The position numbers were made by a program, and so were the translations under genes. This document shows positions 37,274 through 47,450 of a stretch of 64,000 bases of DNA, piece by piece. The notes below the pieces were generated by a model. The model did not search any database and had not been told where the DNA came from. It worked only from the letters and a program-made list of their open reading frames with translations. How positions within the stretch are numbered: the stretch's first letter is position 1; each line of letters begins with the position of its first letter. Origin of the DNA: Gammaproteobacteria bacterium (GTDB taxonomy: Bacteria > Pseudomonadota > Gammaproteobacteria > Pseudomonadales > Pseudohongiellaceae); assembly GCA_002711845.1 (NCBI GenBank), contig PASF01000006.1, forward strand, positions 62,001 through 126,000, read 5' to 3'.

Positions 37274-39067
37274 ATGAGACAGCACATCAGACATTCACAA
37301 TCGACCTGGTGGCTGGCGCTGCTGGCCACGCTGACGCTCGCCCTGCTGACCCTGCCGGGCATGACCCAGGCACAGCAGCAGACCCGCGTGGAAACCGAGC
37401 TGGATCGCACGGAAATTGCCCGCGGTGAAACCGTCACCCTGCGCGTCCGTGTGTATGGACAACAGGGTGGTGTGGCGATCGATCTGGATCCGTTACGCGA
37501 GCAGTTTGAAATCGTCAGCACCCGCTCGGCCAGCCACCTGCGCTCGGTCAACAACCGCATTGAGTCGTGGACCGATTACCTGCTGGTGCTGTTTCCGCGC
37601 GAACTGGGCGAGCAGCAGATTCCCCCGGTCAGTGTCGCCGGCCAGATGACCGAGCCTTACACCATTACTGTGAACGAACCCTCTGTCACCGGCCTGGCCA
37701 GCGGCCAGGACGTGCACATGGAAACCGTCATCAGCAAGGACTCGGTGTACGTGCAGGAGCAGCTGCTGTTTACCATTCGCCTGTATTACACCATTGCCGG
37801 CATCCGCAACCCCAATTTCACCGAGGTGGCGCCCGACAATACCGTGGTGCAGATGCTGGGCCAGCCACATCAGTATGAGCAGCTGATTGATGGCCAGCGC
37901 TATGGGGTCTATGAAATGAATTACGTGCTGTTCCCGCAGCGCAGCGGCGAGCTGGAGATTCCCGACATCGTCTTTCGGGGTGAACTGACCGATGGTTCCA
38001 GCAACTTTGTGTTCCGCAACCCGAATATGCGCCCGGTCACCGCCTTCGCCACCGGTTACACGATTGCGGTGAAGGAGCGTCCGGCCACCTTCCCGGCAGA
38101 CAATACCTGGTTGCCGGCCAGCGATGTCCGGGTAGAAGAGCGCTGGAGCGATGACATCACCCGTCTGCAGCCCGGTCAGTCAGTAACCCGCACCCTCACG
38201 GTCACCGCCAATGGCCTGGACGGCGCGGCACTGCCACCGCTGGGACGGCCAGAGATCGAGCGGATGAATGTGTATCCGGAAACGCCGGTCATTGAGCGCA
38301 CCATCATTGATGGCAATGTAGTGGGCACCCGCACGGAAACCTATGAGCTGGTCGCCACCGACAACGGTTCGGTGGTGATTCCGGAAATCAACCTGCCCTG
38401 GTGGGACGTGAACAGCGACACGGTACGACAGGCGGTGGTGCCCACCTCGTTTATTGTGGTGGAAGCCCCGCGCAGCGCCAATGTCGGCGATGCCAGCGAC
38501 GCGGCAGACACGGAAGACAGTACGCCGGGCAACCTGTTGCCGACGGCCGTCAGCGATGAGCTGCTCAGCGGACGTCAGACGCCCGTGTGGATCATCTACA
38601 GCCTGATTGCCGTGCTGACGCTGTTACTGTTTGTCATGTGGGTGGTGTGGCAGCGTCGACGGCCGGTGACTGACAAACCCGTTATCGTGCGCACGCCGGT
38701 GTACGAAAGGGACATCGAAGACGGACAGGAAAAGCTGGCCTTCAGGCAACTGGAAACCAGCCTCGCCGCTGCCGAACCGCTGCAGATCCGTCAGCACCTG
38801 ATTGCCTGGGGACGCCAGTACCATCGCGACGCCGGCCTGCATAATCTGGATGATCTGGCGGCGCGGTTTAACAACCGTGAACTGACTGACCTGTGCCAGG
38901 CGCTGCAGGCGACGCTGTACAGCAGCAACCGTGACGCGTCGTTCACTGATCAGGAACGTCAGCAGCTGGCCAGCCTGCTGCAGGCTGAACGCAGTGCGCA
39001 TCTGAAAGACGACCAGCGCCTGCAACAGGCACAGCACGTTGATCTGCCACCGCTTTACCGGCAATAA
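37274..39067 (+). CDS. batD: BatD family membrane-anchored periplasmic protein
   Basis: A 597-residue protein with a signal peptide (helix about 12-30, probable cleavage after TQAQA-like MTQAQ), a large beta-rich periplasmic region beginning TRVETELDRTEIARGETVTLRV as in BatD/oxygen-tolerance proteins, a C-terminal helix (about 436-456) and a cytoplasmic tail of about 140 residues. It follows BatB after 10 nt and completes the MoxR-DUF58-DUF4381-BatA-BatB-BatD set. Confidence 0.9.
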   Translation: MRQHIRHSQSTWWLALLATLTLALLTLPGMTQAQQQTRVETELDRTEIARGETVTLRVRVYGQQGGVAIDLDPLREQFEIVSTRSASHLRSVNNRIESWTDYLLVLFPRELGEQQIPPVSVAGQMTEPYTITVNEPSVTGLASGQDVHMETVISKDSVYVQEQLLFTIRLYYTIAGIRNPNFTEVAPDNTVVQMLGQPHQYEQLIDGQRYGVYEMNYVLFPQRSGELEIPDIVFRGELTDGSSNFVFRNPNMRPVTAFATGYTIAVKERPATFPADNTWLPASDVRVEERWSDDITRLQPGQSVTRTLTVTANGLDGAALPPLGRPEIERMNVYPETPVIERTIIDGNVVGTRTETYELVATDNGSVVIPEINLPWWDVNSDTVRQAVVPTSFIVVEAPRSANVGDASDAADTEDSTPGNLLPTAVSDELLSGRQTPVWIIYSLIAVLTLLLFVMWVVWQRRRPVTDKPVIVRTPVYERDIEDGQEKLAFRQLETSLAAAEPLQIRQHLIAWGRQYHRDAGLHNLDDLAARFNNRELTDLCQALQATLYSSNRDASFTDQERQQLASLLQAERSAHLKDDQRLQQAQHVDLPPLYRQ

Positions 39068-39072
39068 CCGTC

Positions 39073-39456
39073 ATGAGTGCCTCCCGCCCCGTTTACAGCA
39101 CCGACAAAGGCCGGCTCTGCCCGGCCTGCCGTAACGCTGTCACTGACTGCAGCTGCAAAGCGCAGGCAGCCGCCGCGCGGCCCGGCGATGGCAAGGCGCC
39201 TGGAGACAGGGTACTCGGAGACAGGGTAAGAGTCCGGCGGGAAACCAAAGGCCGCAAAGGTAAAGGCGTCAGTGTCATTGAAGGTTTGCCGCTGAACGCT
39301 GCCGAGCTGGCCGCCCTGGCCAAACAGCTAAAAACCCGCTGCGGCAGCGGTGGTGCCGTCAAAAACGGCACCATCGAAATCCAGGGCGATCACCGCCCGG
39401 TCATCATCGAATTCCTCAAAAGCCAGGGTATTGCCGCCAGGCTGGCCGGCGGCTAG
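39073..39456 (+). CDS. yciH: SUI1/eIF1-like translation factor YciH
   Basis: A 127-residue protein with the SUI1 domain in the C-terminal half (GRKGKGVSVIEGLPLNAAEL, then GSGGAVKNGTIEIQGDHR). The N-terminal part carries C-x2-C and C-x-C motifs (LCPACR, DCSCK) that may bind zinc. YciH homologues influence start-codon fidelity and stress translation in Escherichia. Five nt after batD, so it is likely the last gene of the Bat operon; its stop is 6 bp from the convergent purF stop. Confidence 0.92.
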   Translation: MSASRPVYSTDKGRLCPACRNAVTDCSCKAQAAAARPGDGKAPGDRVLGDRVRVRRETKGRKGKGVSVIEGLPLNAAELAALAKQLKTRCGSGGAVKNGTIEIQGDHRPVIIEFLKSQGIAARLAGG

Positions 39457-39462
39457 GATTGA

Positions 39463-40962
39463 CTAGGCTTCTTCAGCCGGCTCCGGCACCTTGCGCGTGC
39501 GTTTCTTGGCAACGTCATTGCGCGCCTCTTCCAACACTCGCAGGTACTCGGCATCGACATCGCCGGTGATGTACTTGCCGTCGAATACCGCGCAGTCAAA
39601 CTGGGTAATATTGGGGTTGCCCTCACGCGAGGCAGAGACCAGATCATCCAGATCCTGGAAAATGAGCCAGTCGGCCCCTATCAGTGTCTCCACTTCTTTC
39701 TCGGTGCGATCGTGGGCTATCAGCTCGGTGGCCGCCGGCATGTCGATGCCGTACACATTGGGGTAACGCACCGGTGGCGCCGCCGAGGCGAAATACACTT
39801 TGCGGGCGCCGGCATCACGCGCCATCTGGATAATCTGGCGACAGGTGGTGCCACGCACAATGGAGTCATCCACCAGTAAGACATTCTTGCCCCGGAATTC
39901 CAGTTCGATGGCATTGAGTTTTTGTCGCACCGATTTACGCCGTTCGCTCTGGCCGGGCATGATGAAGGTGCGTCCGATATAACGGTTTTTGACAAACCCT
40001 TCGCGATATTTTACGCCCAGGCGATTGGCCAGCTCCAGCGCTGACGTCCGGCTGGTATCGGGAATGGGAATGACCACATCAATGTCGTGGTCGGGACGCA
40101 ACCGCTGCAGTTTGTCGGCCAGCTTCTCACCCATGCGCAGGCGGGCCTTGTACACGGAAATGCCATCCATCAGTGAGTCCGGGCGGGCAAAATAGACGTG
40201 TTCAAAGATACACGGCGTATAAGGGGCCGGCTCGGCGCACAGACGTGTATGCAGATTGCCGCGCACATCGATATACACGGCCTCACCGGGCGCCACATCA
40301 CGCACCAGGGTGAAACCCTGCGAATCCAGCGCCACACTTTCTGACGCCAGCATGTATTCAGTCTGGCCCTGCACTTCGCGCTTGCCAAACACCAGGGGGC
40401 GGATGCCATTTTTATCTCGGAAACCGACAATACCGTAGCCGGTGATCATCACCAGTGCCACATAACCGCCGCGGCAGCGTCGATGCACGCCTTCAACAGC
40501 ATTGAATACGTCATCCGCGGTGGGTGCCATTTTGCCGACCTGCTGCAGTTCGTGGGCAAACACGTTAAGCAGCACTTCCGAATCGGAGTCGGTATTGATA
40601 TGGCGCAGGTCCTCGGAGAACAGTTCTTCGCTGAGCTGCGCCGAATTGGTCAGATTGCCGTTATGGGCCAGGCACAGTCCGTAGGGCGAGTTGACATAAA
40701 ACGGCTGGGCCAGTGCCGGGCTGGAACTGCCGGCGGTCGGGTAGCGTACGTGGCCGATACCCATGTTGCCTGCCAGCCGGCGCATGTGCCGCGTGCGAAA
40801 CACATCCTTGACCAGGCCATTGTCCTTGCGCAGATTCAGAATTCCGTTGTCGTCCGTTGCGATCCCTGCCGCATCCTGCCCACGGTGCTGAAGCACCGTC
40901 AGGGTATCGTATAAACTTACCGCCACGTCAGATTGACCCACAACGCCGACTAAACCACACAT
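39463..40962 (-). CDS. purF: Amidophosphoribosyltransferase
   Basis: PurF makes phosphoribosylamine from PRPP and glutamine, the first step of purine synthesis. The 499-residue protein has the Ntn glutaminase start M-C2-GLVGVVG (Cys2 nucleophile, no propeptide) and the PRPP loop [13 protein letters not shown]. The enterobacterial-type class fits its length. It follows cvpA by 45 bp, a common gammaproteobacterial pair. Confidence 0.97.
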   Translation of the reverse strand: MCGLVGVVGQSDVAVSLYDTLTVLQHRGQDAAGIATDDNGILNLRKDNGLVKDVFRTRHMRRLAGNMGIGHVRYPTAGSSSPALAQPFYVNSPYGLCLAHNGNLTNSAQLSEELFSEDLRHINTDSDSEVLLNVFAHELQQVGKMAPTADDVFNAVEGVHRRCRGGYVALVMITGYGIVGFRDKNGIRPLVFGKREVQGQTEYMLASESVALDSQGFTLVRDVAPGEAVYIDVRGNLHTRLCAEPAPYTPCIFEHVYFARPDSLMDGISVYKARLRMGEKLADKLQRLRPDHDIDVVIPIPDTSRTSALELANRLGVKYREGFVKNRYIGRTFIMPGQSERRKSVRQKLNAIELEFRGKNVLLVDDSIVRGTTCRQIIQMARDAGARKVYFASAAPPVRYPNVYGIDMPAATELIAHDRTEKEVETLIGADWLIFQDLDDLVSASREGNPNITQFDCAVFDGKYITGDVDAEYLRVLEEARNDVAKKRTRKVPEPAEEA

Positions 40963-41007
40963 GCAAAATACTCCGTAAACCGCGCTAACAAGACGTTACG
41001 CAAAAAC

Positions 41008-41484
41008 TCAGACTTCCGTTGCAGGCTCGACAAAAAAGCCGCTGCCCCAATCAATGACGATCTGTACATAGGGCAGGGTCTGCGCGTCGACCCACCACAT
41101 ACGATCTGAATAAAACTCGGCCGCAAAATACACGGCAACCGCGACAATCAATACCCCACGGGCGACACCAAACAACGCGCCCAGCAGACGATCCGTGACC
41201 TGCAGTCCGGCCAGGCTGATGAGACGGGTCATGAAGTGATTGATGAGGGCGCCCAGTAACAGGGTCACAAAACACAATACGGCAAAGGCGAGCACGTACC
41301 GCGCCGTTTCGTTGTCGGTGATGCTGTTGAATAACGGCGCCAGATGCGGGCTGTACAGGCGCGCCACGACGATGGCGGCGATCCAGGCCAGCAGGGACAG
41401 AACTTCTCTGACGAATCCCCGCCACAGACCAAAAATACACGACAGCGCCACCACCAGCAGTATGCTTATGTCCAGCAGATTCAT
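41008..41484 (-). CDS. cvpA: CvpA family inner-membrane protein
   Basis: A 158-residue protein with four predicted transmembrane helices (about 4-22, 28-46, 62-84, 102-124), conserved among gammaproteobacteria just upstream of purF. CvpA was named for colicin V production and is linked to envelope stress and bile or deoxycholate resistance. I start at MNLLDISILLVV (41484), the family start; an upstream in-frame extension of 13 residues is not homologous. Confidence 0.93.
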   Translation of the reverse strand: MNLLDISILLVVALSCIFGLWRGFVREVLSLLAWIAAIVVARLYSPHLAPLFNSITDNETARYVLAFAVLCFVTLLLGALINHFMTRLISLAGLQVTDRLLGALFGVARGVLIVAVAVYFAAEFYSDRMWWVDAQTLPYVQIVIDWGSGFFVEPATEV

Positions 41485-41542
41485 GCCGCCCTTCCTCGTT
41501 GCGCGATAACCGGTCGCTTGCACATGACGGTGATGATCATCA

Positions 41543-42277
41543 TCACAGTTCCTCGATCTCGTACCGCACGATCATGCCGTTCAGCTGAAAGTCCCGGCGC
41601 AGATCTTCCAGCAGTGTGGCAGCGGTGGTCCGATCCACAACGGGGCCGACAAACACCGCCGTCAGGGCACCCTGGCTGGAATCAATTTGTCGGGTGTAGG
41701 CGCGATGCCCGGCATCCTGCAGACGGGTGACCAGATTGCTGGCATTACTGGCATTGCCGAATGAGCCCAGGCGCACACTGAAGCCTTGCGGCAAGCCCTG
41801 ATTGTCGAGGCCCGGAGAGGCACCGGCCGCTTGTGCGGCCACCTGCGCGGTGGCGGCCGGCGCTGGCGCGGGCTGCTCGGTAGCGGGCTGTTCTGGCGAG
41901 GCCTGTTCCGCAGAAGCCGGCGCTGGATCGGCCTGCGGCTGGCTGTCCGCCGCGGTGGCCGGTGACTGGGTCACGACCACGGGGCTGGCTTGAGCATCAC
42001 TCGCTCGGGCATCACTCGCTCCGGCATCAAGGGTATCAGCTGATGATGCGCCGGTGTCAGGCACATCATTAAGGCGGATGGCCTCGGTGTCTGCGGTAAT
42101 GACCGGGCGCTGGGGATCGGATCGGGCCGCGACGGGCCGGGCCGGACGTTCGGGGATGTCAGTCTGCAAGACGGGCTGGTAGCTGCCTTCCCCGTCAAAA
42201 ATCACCGGCAGCAGGATCAATGCCGCCAGGGCCAACACCAGCGTGCCTATCAATCTTTGCCGGGTGTTCTGATTCAA
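41543..42277 (-). CDS. dedD: SPOR domain protein (DedD-like)
   Basis: A 244-residue bitopic protein: a short basic cytoplasmic start, one helix (about 9-26), an Ala/Pro/Gln-rich periplasmic linker with short repeats (ASDA/ASDAQ), and a C-terminal SPOR domain (about 160-242, GFSVRLGSFGNASNA... FVGPVVDRTTAATLL). SPOR domains bind glycan strands lacking stem peptides at division septa. The frame opens with TTG at 42277 and no ATG precedes the helix; AGAGAGG lies upstream. folC and cvpA flank it as in many relatives. Confidence 0.88.
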   Translation of the reverse strand: MNQNTRQRLIGTLVLALAALILLPVIFDGEGSYQPVLQTDIPERPARPVAARSDPQRPVITADTEAIRLNDVPDTGASSADTLDAGASDARASDAQASPVVVTQSPATAADSQPQADPAPASAEQASPEQPATEQPAPAPAATAQVAAQAAGASPGLDNQGLPQGFSVRLGSFGNASNASNLVTRLQDAGHRAYTRQIDSSQGALTAVFVGPVVDRTTAATLLEDLRRDFQLNGMIVRYEIEEL

Positions 42278-42303
42278 AGCGTGTCTGCCTCTCTCAGTGT
42301 CTC

Positions 42304-43671
42304 TCAGCCCGATATGCTCGACATCGCATCAGACACTGTAATAAACGAACCGGTCACCACAATGATGTCGCCGTCAACGGCATCGCTGCAGGCTGCTGCA
42401 AGTGCCTCGCCCACGGTTGCAAAGGGCGATGATGCTGCCATCTTACGCGGGGCTGCGCCGAACTGGTGGAATCTTTCCGCCAGGGTTTCTGCCGGTAAAC
42501 ACCGGGGCAGATCGAAGTGCGCAATATACCAGAAGTCCGCCTGATTTTCTAAGGCCTGATAGAATCCGGCGTGATCTTTATCGGCCATCATGGCCACCAC
42601 GACCCGCACCGAGCCGATGCGTCCGCTGGCCAGCAGCAAATGCTGGCGCTGACGCTGAATGGCGGCCGCCAGCGCCTGCGCGGCTTGCGGATTGTGGGCC
42701 ACATCCATGACCAACGGCACCTTGAATCGGGGGGGCATGAACCATTGCTGCCGGCCCGGCAACACCAGCGTTGACAGGATCTGCGGCAACTGGGCGCGTA
42801 ACCACTGTTCTGAGGGGATCAGGCCGGTCAGACACACGGCCTGCAAGGCGCCGGCGATATTGCCGGGCGCGAGCATCGCTGGCGGCAGATCCGCCACCGT
42901 CAGCTGACGTGGCTGCTCTGCGTCCGATGACGGACGCTGGCGTCCACGCCAATGCCAGCTGTCATCGACCAGCGAGGGGGTGGCAATAAAGTCCCGCCCG
43001 GCCCGGTACACCGGACATGCCAGTGTCGAGGCGGCCAACAGCAGGGTTGCCGGCGGGTCCGATTCGGAACATACCACCGGTTTGCCCTGGCGAAAAATAC
43101 CGGCCTTTTCCATGGCAATGGCCTCGCGGGTATCCCCCAGCCACTCCTGATGGTCAAGCCCGATGCTGGTGACCACGGCAATGTCGGCGTCCATGATGTT
43201 GACCGCATCAAGCCGGCCACCCAGGCCCACTTCCAGTACCAGCACATCGAGCCCAGCTTCCTGAAAAATCAGCAGCGCGGCCAGCGTGCCGAATTCAAAA
43301 TAGGTCAGTGACACATCACCGCGGGCCTGTTCGATGGCGGCAAAGGCCTGCACGATCAGCGCGTCAGCCACCGGCTCGCCCTGCACGCAGATGCGCTCGT
43401 TGTAATGCAGAAGATGGGGAGAGGTATAACTGCCGACACGTTTGCCGGCAGCACGCAGCACCGCGTCAATGACGGCGACATGACTGCCTTTGCCATTGGT
43501 GCCGGTCACGGTGATCACCAGCGGATTGCCGGCCAGCGCAGTTTTCAGCCCCAACCGCCCGGCAACGACGGCAAGTCGCTCCAGCCCCATGTCAATTTCA
43601 TTGGGATGCAGCTGCTGAATGCGTGCCAGCCATCCACTCAGATCCAGACCTGGGTCGGTGGCTGATGTCAT
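42304..43671 (-). CDS. folC: Bifunctional folylpolyglutamate synthase/dihydrofolate synthase
   Basis: FolC joins dihydropteroate with glutamate and extends the polyglutamate tail of folates. The 455-residue protein has the Mur-ligase-type ATP loop VTGTNGKGSH (about 51-60), SYTSPHL, EVGLGGRLDAVN, and the C-terminal MDVAHNPQAAQAL motif. It lies between accD (2-nt gap) and dedD, a standard order. Confidence 0.96.
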   Translation of the reverse strand: MTSATDPGLDLSGWLARIQQLHPNEIDMGLERLAVVAGRLGLKTALAGNPLVITVTGTNGKGSHVAVIDAVLRAAGKRVGSYTSPHLLHYNERICVQGEPVADALIVQAFAAIEQARGDVSLTYFEFGTLAALLIFQEAGLDVLVLEVGLGGRLDAVNIMDADIAVVTSIGLDHQEWLGDTREAIAMEKAGIFRQGKPVVCSESDPPATLLLAASTLACPVYRAGRDFIATPSLVDDSWHWRGRQRPSSDAEQPRQLTVADLPPAMLAPGNIAGALQAVCLTGLIPSEQWLRAQLPQILSTLVLPGRQQWFMPPRFKVPLVMDVAHNPQAAQALAAAIQRQRQHLLLASGRIGSVRVVVAMMADKDHAGFYQALENQADFWYIAHFDLPRCLPAETLAERFHQFGAAPRKMAASSPFATVGEALAAACSDAVDGDIIVVTGSFITVSDAMSSISG

Positions 43672-43673
43672 GC

Positions 43674-44555
43674 TCAGGCTGCCGGCGGCAATTGCAGCAA
43701 CTTGCCTGCCAGACCGGCAACGGTATCGCGCATCTCCTTTCGGTGACAGATCATGTCAATGGCACCGTGCTCGAGCAGGAACTCGGCGCGCTGGAAGCCT
43801 TCCGGCAATTTCACCCGCACGGTCTGACGAATCACGTCCGGGCCGGTGAATCCCACCAGTGCCCGCGGCTCGGCAATATTGATATCGCCCAGCATCGCGA
43901 GACTGGCTGATACACCCCCATACACCGGGTCAACCAGGACGGAAATGAACGGCAGTCTGTTTTCCCGCAGACGCTCAAGCGCGGCCGAGGTTTTTGCCAT
44001 CTGCATCAGGGAGATCAGGGCTTCCTGCATACGCGCCCCGCCACTGGTGGAAAAACATACCAGCGGCAGCCGCTGCGCGATGCAACTGTTGACTGCCTGG
44101 ACAAATTTTTCGCCGACCACGGCGCCCATGGAGCCACCGATGAAACCAAATTCGAAGGCCGCCACGATCATCTCGATCGACATCACCCTGCCCTGTACCA
44201 CGATCAGGGCATCGCGTTCACCGGTGCTTTTCTGCGCGGCAGACAGGCGGTCCTTGTACTTTTTCAGATCCCTGAACTTGAGGATATCCACGGGCTCGAT
44301 ATCGGTGAACAGCTCCTGTTGCCCTTCCGCATCCAGAAACAGTTCCAGGCGTCGCCGGGCCGTGATGCGCATATGATGGTCGCACTTGGGGCAGACCTCC
44401 TGATTGCGTTCCAGATCGGGCCGGTAAAGCACCGCTTCGCAACGCGGGCATTTTTTCCACAGACCTTCGGGCACACTGGACTTTTGTTTGCCATTGCCTT
44501 CCGTGTCGGTACTGCTGTTTCGAATCGATGGGAGGATCTTGTTAATCCAGCTCAT
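43674..44555 (-). CDS. accD: Acetyl-CoA carboxylase carboxyltransferase subunit beta
   Basis: AccD with AccA transfers carboxyl from biotin to acetyl-CoA to make malonyl-CoA. The 293-residue protein carries the N-terminal zinc finger C36-x2-C39-x15-C55-x2-C58 and the carboxyltransferase core ([44 protein letters not shown]). trpA is 86 bp upstream. Confidence 0.97.
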   Translation of the reverse strand: MSWINKILPSIRNSSTDTEGNGKQKSSVPEGLWKKCPRCEAVLYRPDLERNQEVCPKCDHHMRITARRRLELFLDAEGQQELFTDIEPVDILKFRDLKKYKDRLSAAQKSTGERDALIVVQGRVMSIEMIVAAFEFGFIGGSMGAVVGEKFVQAVNSCIAQRLPLVCFSTSGGARMQEALISLMQMAKTSAALERLRENRLPFISVLVDPVYGGVSASLAMLGDINIAEPRALVGFTGPDVIRQTVRVKLPEGFQRAEFLLEHGAIDMICHRKEMRDTVAGLAGKLLQLPPAA

Positions 44556-44641
44556 AGTTTGGTCCTGTCCTGCTTTATCCTGTCAGCAACTATACCATTT
44601 TCCGCGTGTTTTTACCCGTGCTAACGTCAGCTTGCTGCGCC

Positions 44642-45463
44642 TCAGGCCGGCTTGCTGTCCAGCGCCTGGCGAATGGCGGCAATCAGCGCGGTCTTGTCAG
44701 CGATAAGGCTGGCTTCCCGACTGTCAGTGTCACTCAATTCGCCGATTTTCTGCACCAGCGCACTGCCGACAATGACTCCATCACTGACCGCCGCCATGGC
44801 CAGTGCCGAGGCGTTGTCCTTGATCCCGAAACCGACCATGATCGGCAGCTCGGTCTGCGCCCGCAGCCCTGCCACACGCCCGGCAATCTCGCCGGTATCA
44901 CTGATGGCGGCACCCGTGACGCCCTTCAGCGACACGTAATACAGATACCCGGAGCTGTGCTCGCAGATCGCAGCGATGCGCCGGTCAGTGGTGGTGGGTG
45001 CCACCAGGAAGATCACATCAATGTCCCGTGGCTGCGTCAGTGCCAGCAGGCTTTCCGCCGCGCTGACCGGCAAATCGACGAGCAGCAGGCCATCAGCGCC
45101 GGCCTCGGCGGCCTGTTCCACAAAGGCCGGGTAACCCATGATTTCCACTGGATTGAGGTACCCCATCAGCACCACCGGGGTGCTGTCATCCTGCTGGCGG
45201 AACTGGCTGACCACCGAAAACACGGTATCCAGGCCGGCGCCGTTGCGCAGCGCCCGTTCAGCGCCCAGCTGGATAATGGCACCGTCAGACGACGGGTCAC
45301 TGAAGGGCATGCCCAGCTCGATGATATCGGCACCGTCGCGCACCAGCTGGTGCATCAGGGCGACCGTGGTTTCGTGATCCGGGTCACCCGCGACAATGTA
45401 GGGAATCAGGGCTTTGCGCCCTGCCGCCTGGGCAGCTGCTATACAAGACTTAATCCGGCTCAT
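44642..45463 (-). CDS. trpA: Tryptophan synthase alpha subunit
   Basis: Cleaves indole-3-glycerol phosphate and channels indole to TrpB. The 273-residue protein has the catalytic residues E49 and D60 in the segment IIELGMPFSDPSSDG, numbered as in the Salmonella enzyme, and YIVAGDPD at the start. It follows trpB after 9 nt. The trpF-trpB-trpA order lets three tryptophan genes read into accD. Confidence 0.97.
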   Translation of the reverse strand: MSRIKSCIAAAQAAGRKALIPYIVAGDPDHETTVALMHQLVRDGADIIELGMPFSDPSSDGAIIQLGAERALRNGAGLDTVFSVVSQFRQQDDSTPVVLMGYLNPVEIMGYPAFVEQAAEAGADGLLLVDLPVSAAESLLALTQPRDIDVIFLVAPTTTDRRIAAICEHSSGYLYYVSLKGVTGAAISDTGEIAGRVAGLRAQTELPIMVGFGIKDNASALAMAAVSDGVIVGSALVQKIGELSDTDSREASLIADKTALIAAIRQALDSKPA

Positions 45464-45472
45464 TGCTTATCC

Positions 45473-46705
45473 TTAAATGGTAATGCCGTCGATATCGGCG
45501 ACGGTATGGATGTCCTTGTCACCGCGCCCGGACAGGTTGATGACGATGGTTTGTTCCGGCGTCATGGTGGCTGCCAGTTTGCAGGCATAGGCGATCGCGT
45601 GCGCCGACTCCAGCGCCGGGATGATGCCTTCCATGCGGGTCAGTTCGCGGAATGCGTCCAGCGCCTCGGTGTCGGTCACTGACACGTAATTGACGCGCTT
45701 GATATCCTTCAGCCAAGAGTGTTCGGGACCGACCCCTGGATAGTCCAGTCCGGCAGACACCGAATGGGTTTCGACAATCTGGCCGCGGTCATCACTCATC
45801 ACATAGGTCCGGTTGCCGTGCAGCACGCCGGGCTTGCCGGCTGACAGCGGCGCGGCATGACGGCCGGTGTCGACGCCATCACCGCCGGCTTCCACGCCGT
45901 ACATGGCCACCTCAGCGTCCCGCAGGAATGGATGGAACAGGCCAATGGCGTTGGAGCCGCCGCCGACGCAGGCCACCAGCGCATCGGGCAGTTTGCCGTA
46001 TTCTTCCAGTGACTGTGCCCTGGCCTCGCGGCCGATGATGGCCTGGAAGTCACGCACCAGCATGGGATAGGGGTGCGGGCCGGCCACAGTGCCGATGATG
46101 TAGTAGGTAGAATCAACATTGGTGGCCCAGTCGCGCAGCGCCTCATTGAGCGCGTCCTTCAGGGTCCGCGAACCGGACGTCACCGGAATCACGTTGGCAC
46201 CCAGCAGTTTCATGCGGTAGACATTGGCCGCCTGGCGTTTGACGTCGTCGGCACCCATGTAGACGTGACACTCCAGGCCCAGGCGCGCAGCGACTGTGGC
46301 GCTGGCTACACCATGCTGGCCGGCGCCGGTCTCGGCGATAATGCGCGGCTTGCCCATGAACTTGGCCAGCAGCGCCTGACCGATGGTGTTGTTGATCTTG
46401 TGCGCGCCGGTGTGGTTGAGGTCTTCGCGCTTGAGAATGATCTTGGCGCCACCGTATTTGGCCGTGAGGCGCTCAGCCAGGTACAGCGGTGAGGGCCGGC
46501 CGACATAGTGTTTCATGTCACGGTCGTACTCTTGCCAGAATTCGGGATCCTTTGACAGTTTGCGATACACCTGATCCAGCTCTTCTACGGCTGCCATCAG
46601 GGTCTCACCGACAAATACCCCGCCGTAGCGACCAAAATGGCCGGCCAGGTCGGGACCGCTGAACATATCCTGTTCGGGTGTTACTGCTGTCTCAGAGTCG
46701 GACAC
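45473..46705 (-). CDS. trpB: Tryptophan synthase beta subunit
   Basis: PLP enzyme joining indole and serine to make tryptophan. The 410-residue protein shows the PLP lysine K103 in [10 protein letters not shown], the phosphate loop GGGSNAIG, and the segment [10 protein letters not shown]-like [12 protein letters not shown] near the end. The start is GTG at 46705, with GAGG 6 nt upstream; the first 14 nt overlap trpF, implying coupling. It is the ordinary TrpB1 class, not the stand-alone TrpB2. Confidence 0.97.
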   Translation of the reverse strand: MSDSETAVTPEQDMFSGPDLAGHFGRYGGVFVGETLMAAVEELDQVYRKLSKDPEFWQEYDRDMKHYVGRPSPLYLAERLTAKYGGAKIILKREDLNHTGAHKINNTIGQALLAKFMGKPRIIAETGAGQHGVASATVAARLGLECHVYMGADDVKRQAANVYRMKLLGANVIPVTSGSRTLKDALNEALRDWATNVDSTYYIIGTVAGPHPYPMLVRDFQAIIGREARAQSLEEYGKLPDALVACVGGGSNAIGLFHPFLRDAEVAMYGVEAGGDGVDTGRHAAPLSAGKPGVLHGNRTYVMSDDRGQIVETHSVSAGLDYPGVGPEHSWLKDIKRVNYVSVTDTEALDAFRELTRMEGIIPALESAHAIAYACKLAATMTPEQTIVINLSGRGDKDIHTVADIDGITI

Positions 46706-47330
46706 GATTTACCTCGTTGAAAAATGCCTGTAAACGTTGCGGGTCTTTGATACCCGGCTCACTCTCCACCCCACTGCTCAGATCCAGCGCCCAGGGGTGC
46801 ACTTCTTTGATGGCGCGCGCTGCGTTGTCCCGGTTCAGCCCGCCTGCCAGTACCACCGGCAACGCACTGCGATCGACGCAATGACGGGCCACGCTCCAGT
46901 CAAACTGTTTGCCCGTGCCCCCGGCCTGATCCGGGTCGTAGGCGTCCAGCAAAATGGCCGACGCCTGTCTGTGACGCTTGATCGAGGGCAGCGGATCAAC
47001 ACCGGAACGCACACGAACCGCCTTCATGTAGGGGATCGCAAAGGACTGGCAGAACTCCGGTGTTTCATCGCCGTGGAACTGCAGACAATCCAGGCGCAGG
47101 TGGGCAATTACGTCATCCACCTGTTTACGCTGCGGATCGACAAACAGACCGACAACACTGACAAAAGCGGGTATGGCCGCGCGGATCTCCTGCGCCTGCG
47201 CTAAATCCAGCCCCCGGCGACTGTTGGCATAAAATACCAGGCCCAGCGCATCAGCACCGAGCTGGGCAGCAAGGCGGGCGTCTTCGGGGCGGGTAATCCC
47301 GCAGATTTTTACTCGGGTGCGTCTTTGCAA
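46692..47330 (-). CDS. trpF: Phosphoribosylanthranilate isomerase
   Basis: Converts phosphoribosylanthranilate to CdRP in tryptophan synthesis. It shows [12 protein letters not shown] near the start, LQFHGDE and [10 protein letters not shown], all typical of TrpF. I prefer the TTG at 47330, which has GAGGA 7 nt upstream and gives a family-sized 212-residue protein; an ATG at 47357 (221 residues) has no visible ribosome-binding site. It overlaps trpB by 14 nt. Confidence 0.93.
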   Translation of the reverse strand: MQRRTRVKICGITRPEDARLAAQLGADALGLVFYANSRRGLDLAQAQEIRAAIPAFVSVVGLFVDPQRKQVDDVIAHLRLDCLQFHGDETPEFCQSFAIPYMKAVRVRSGVDPLPSIKRHRQASAILLDAYDPDQAGGTGKQFDWSVARHCVDRSALPVVLAGGLNRDNAARAIKEVHPWALDLSSGVESEPGIKDPQRLQAFFNEVNRVRL

Positions 47331-47450
47331 CAAATTATCCTCGGCGCTGGCAATCATGACAAGGCGGGGAATTTTACCAGAGATCAACGCCTGCTGCTTA
47401 CCCAATGCACTGCCAAACCGTCGTTGCCTGCGCTAAACCACGCTTACCCG

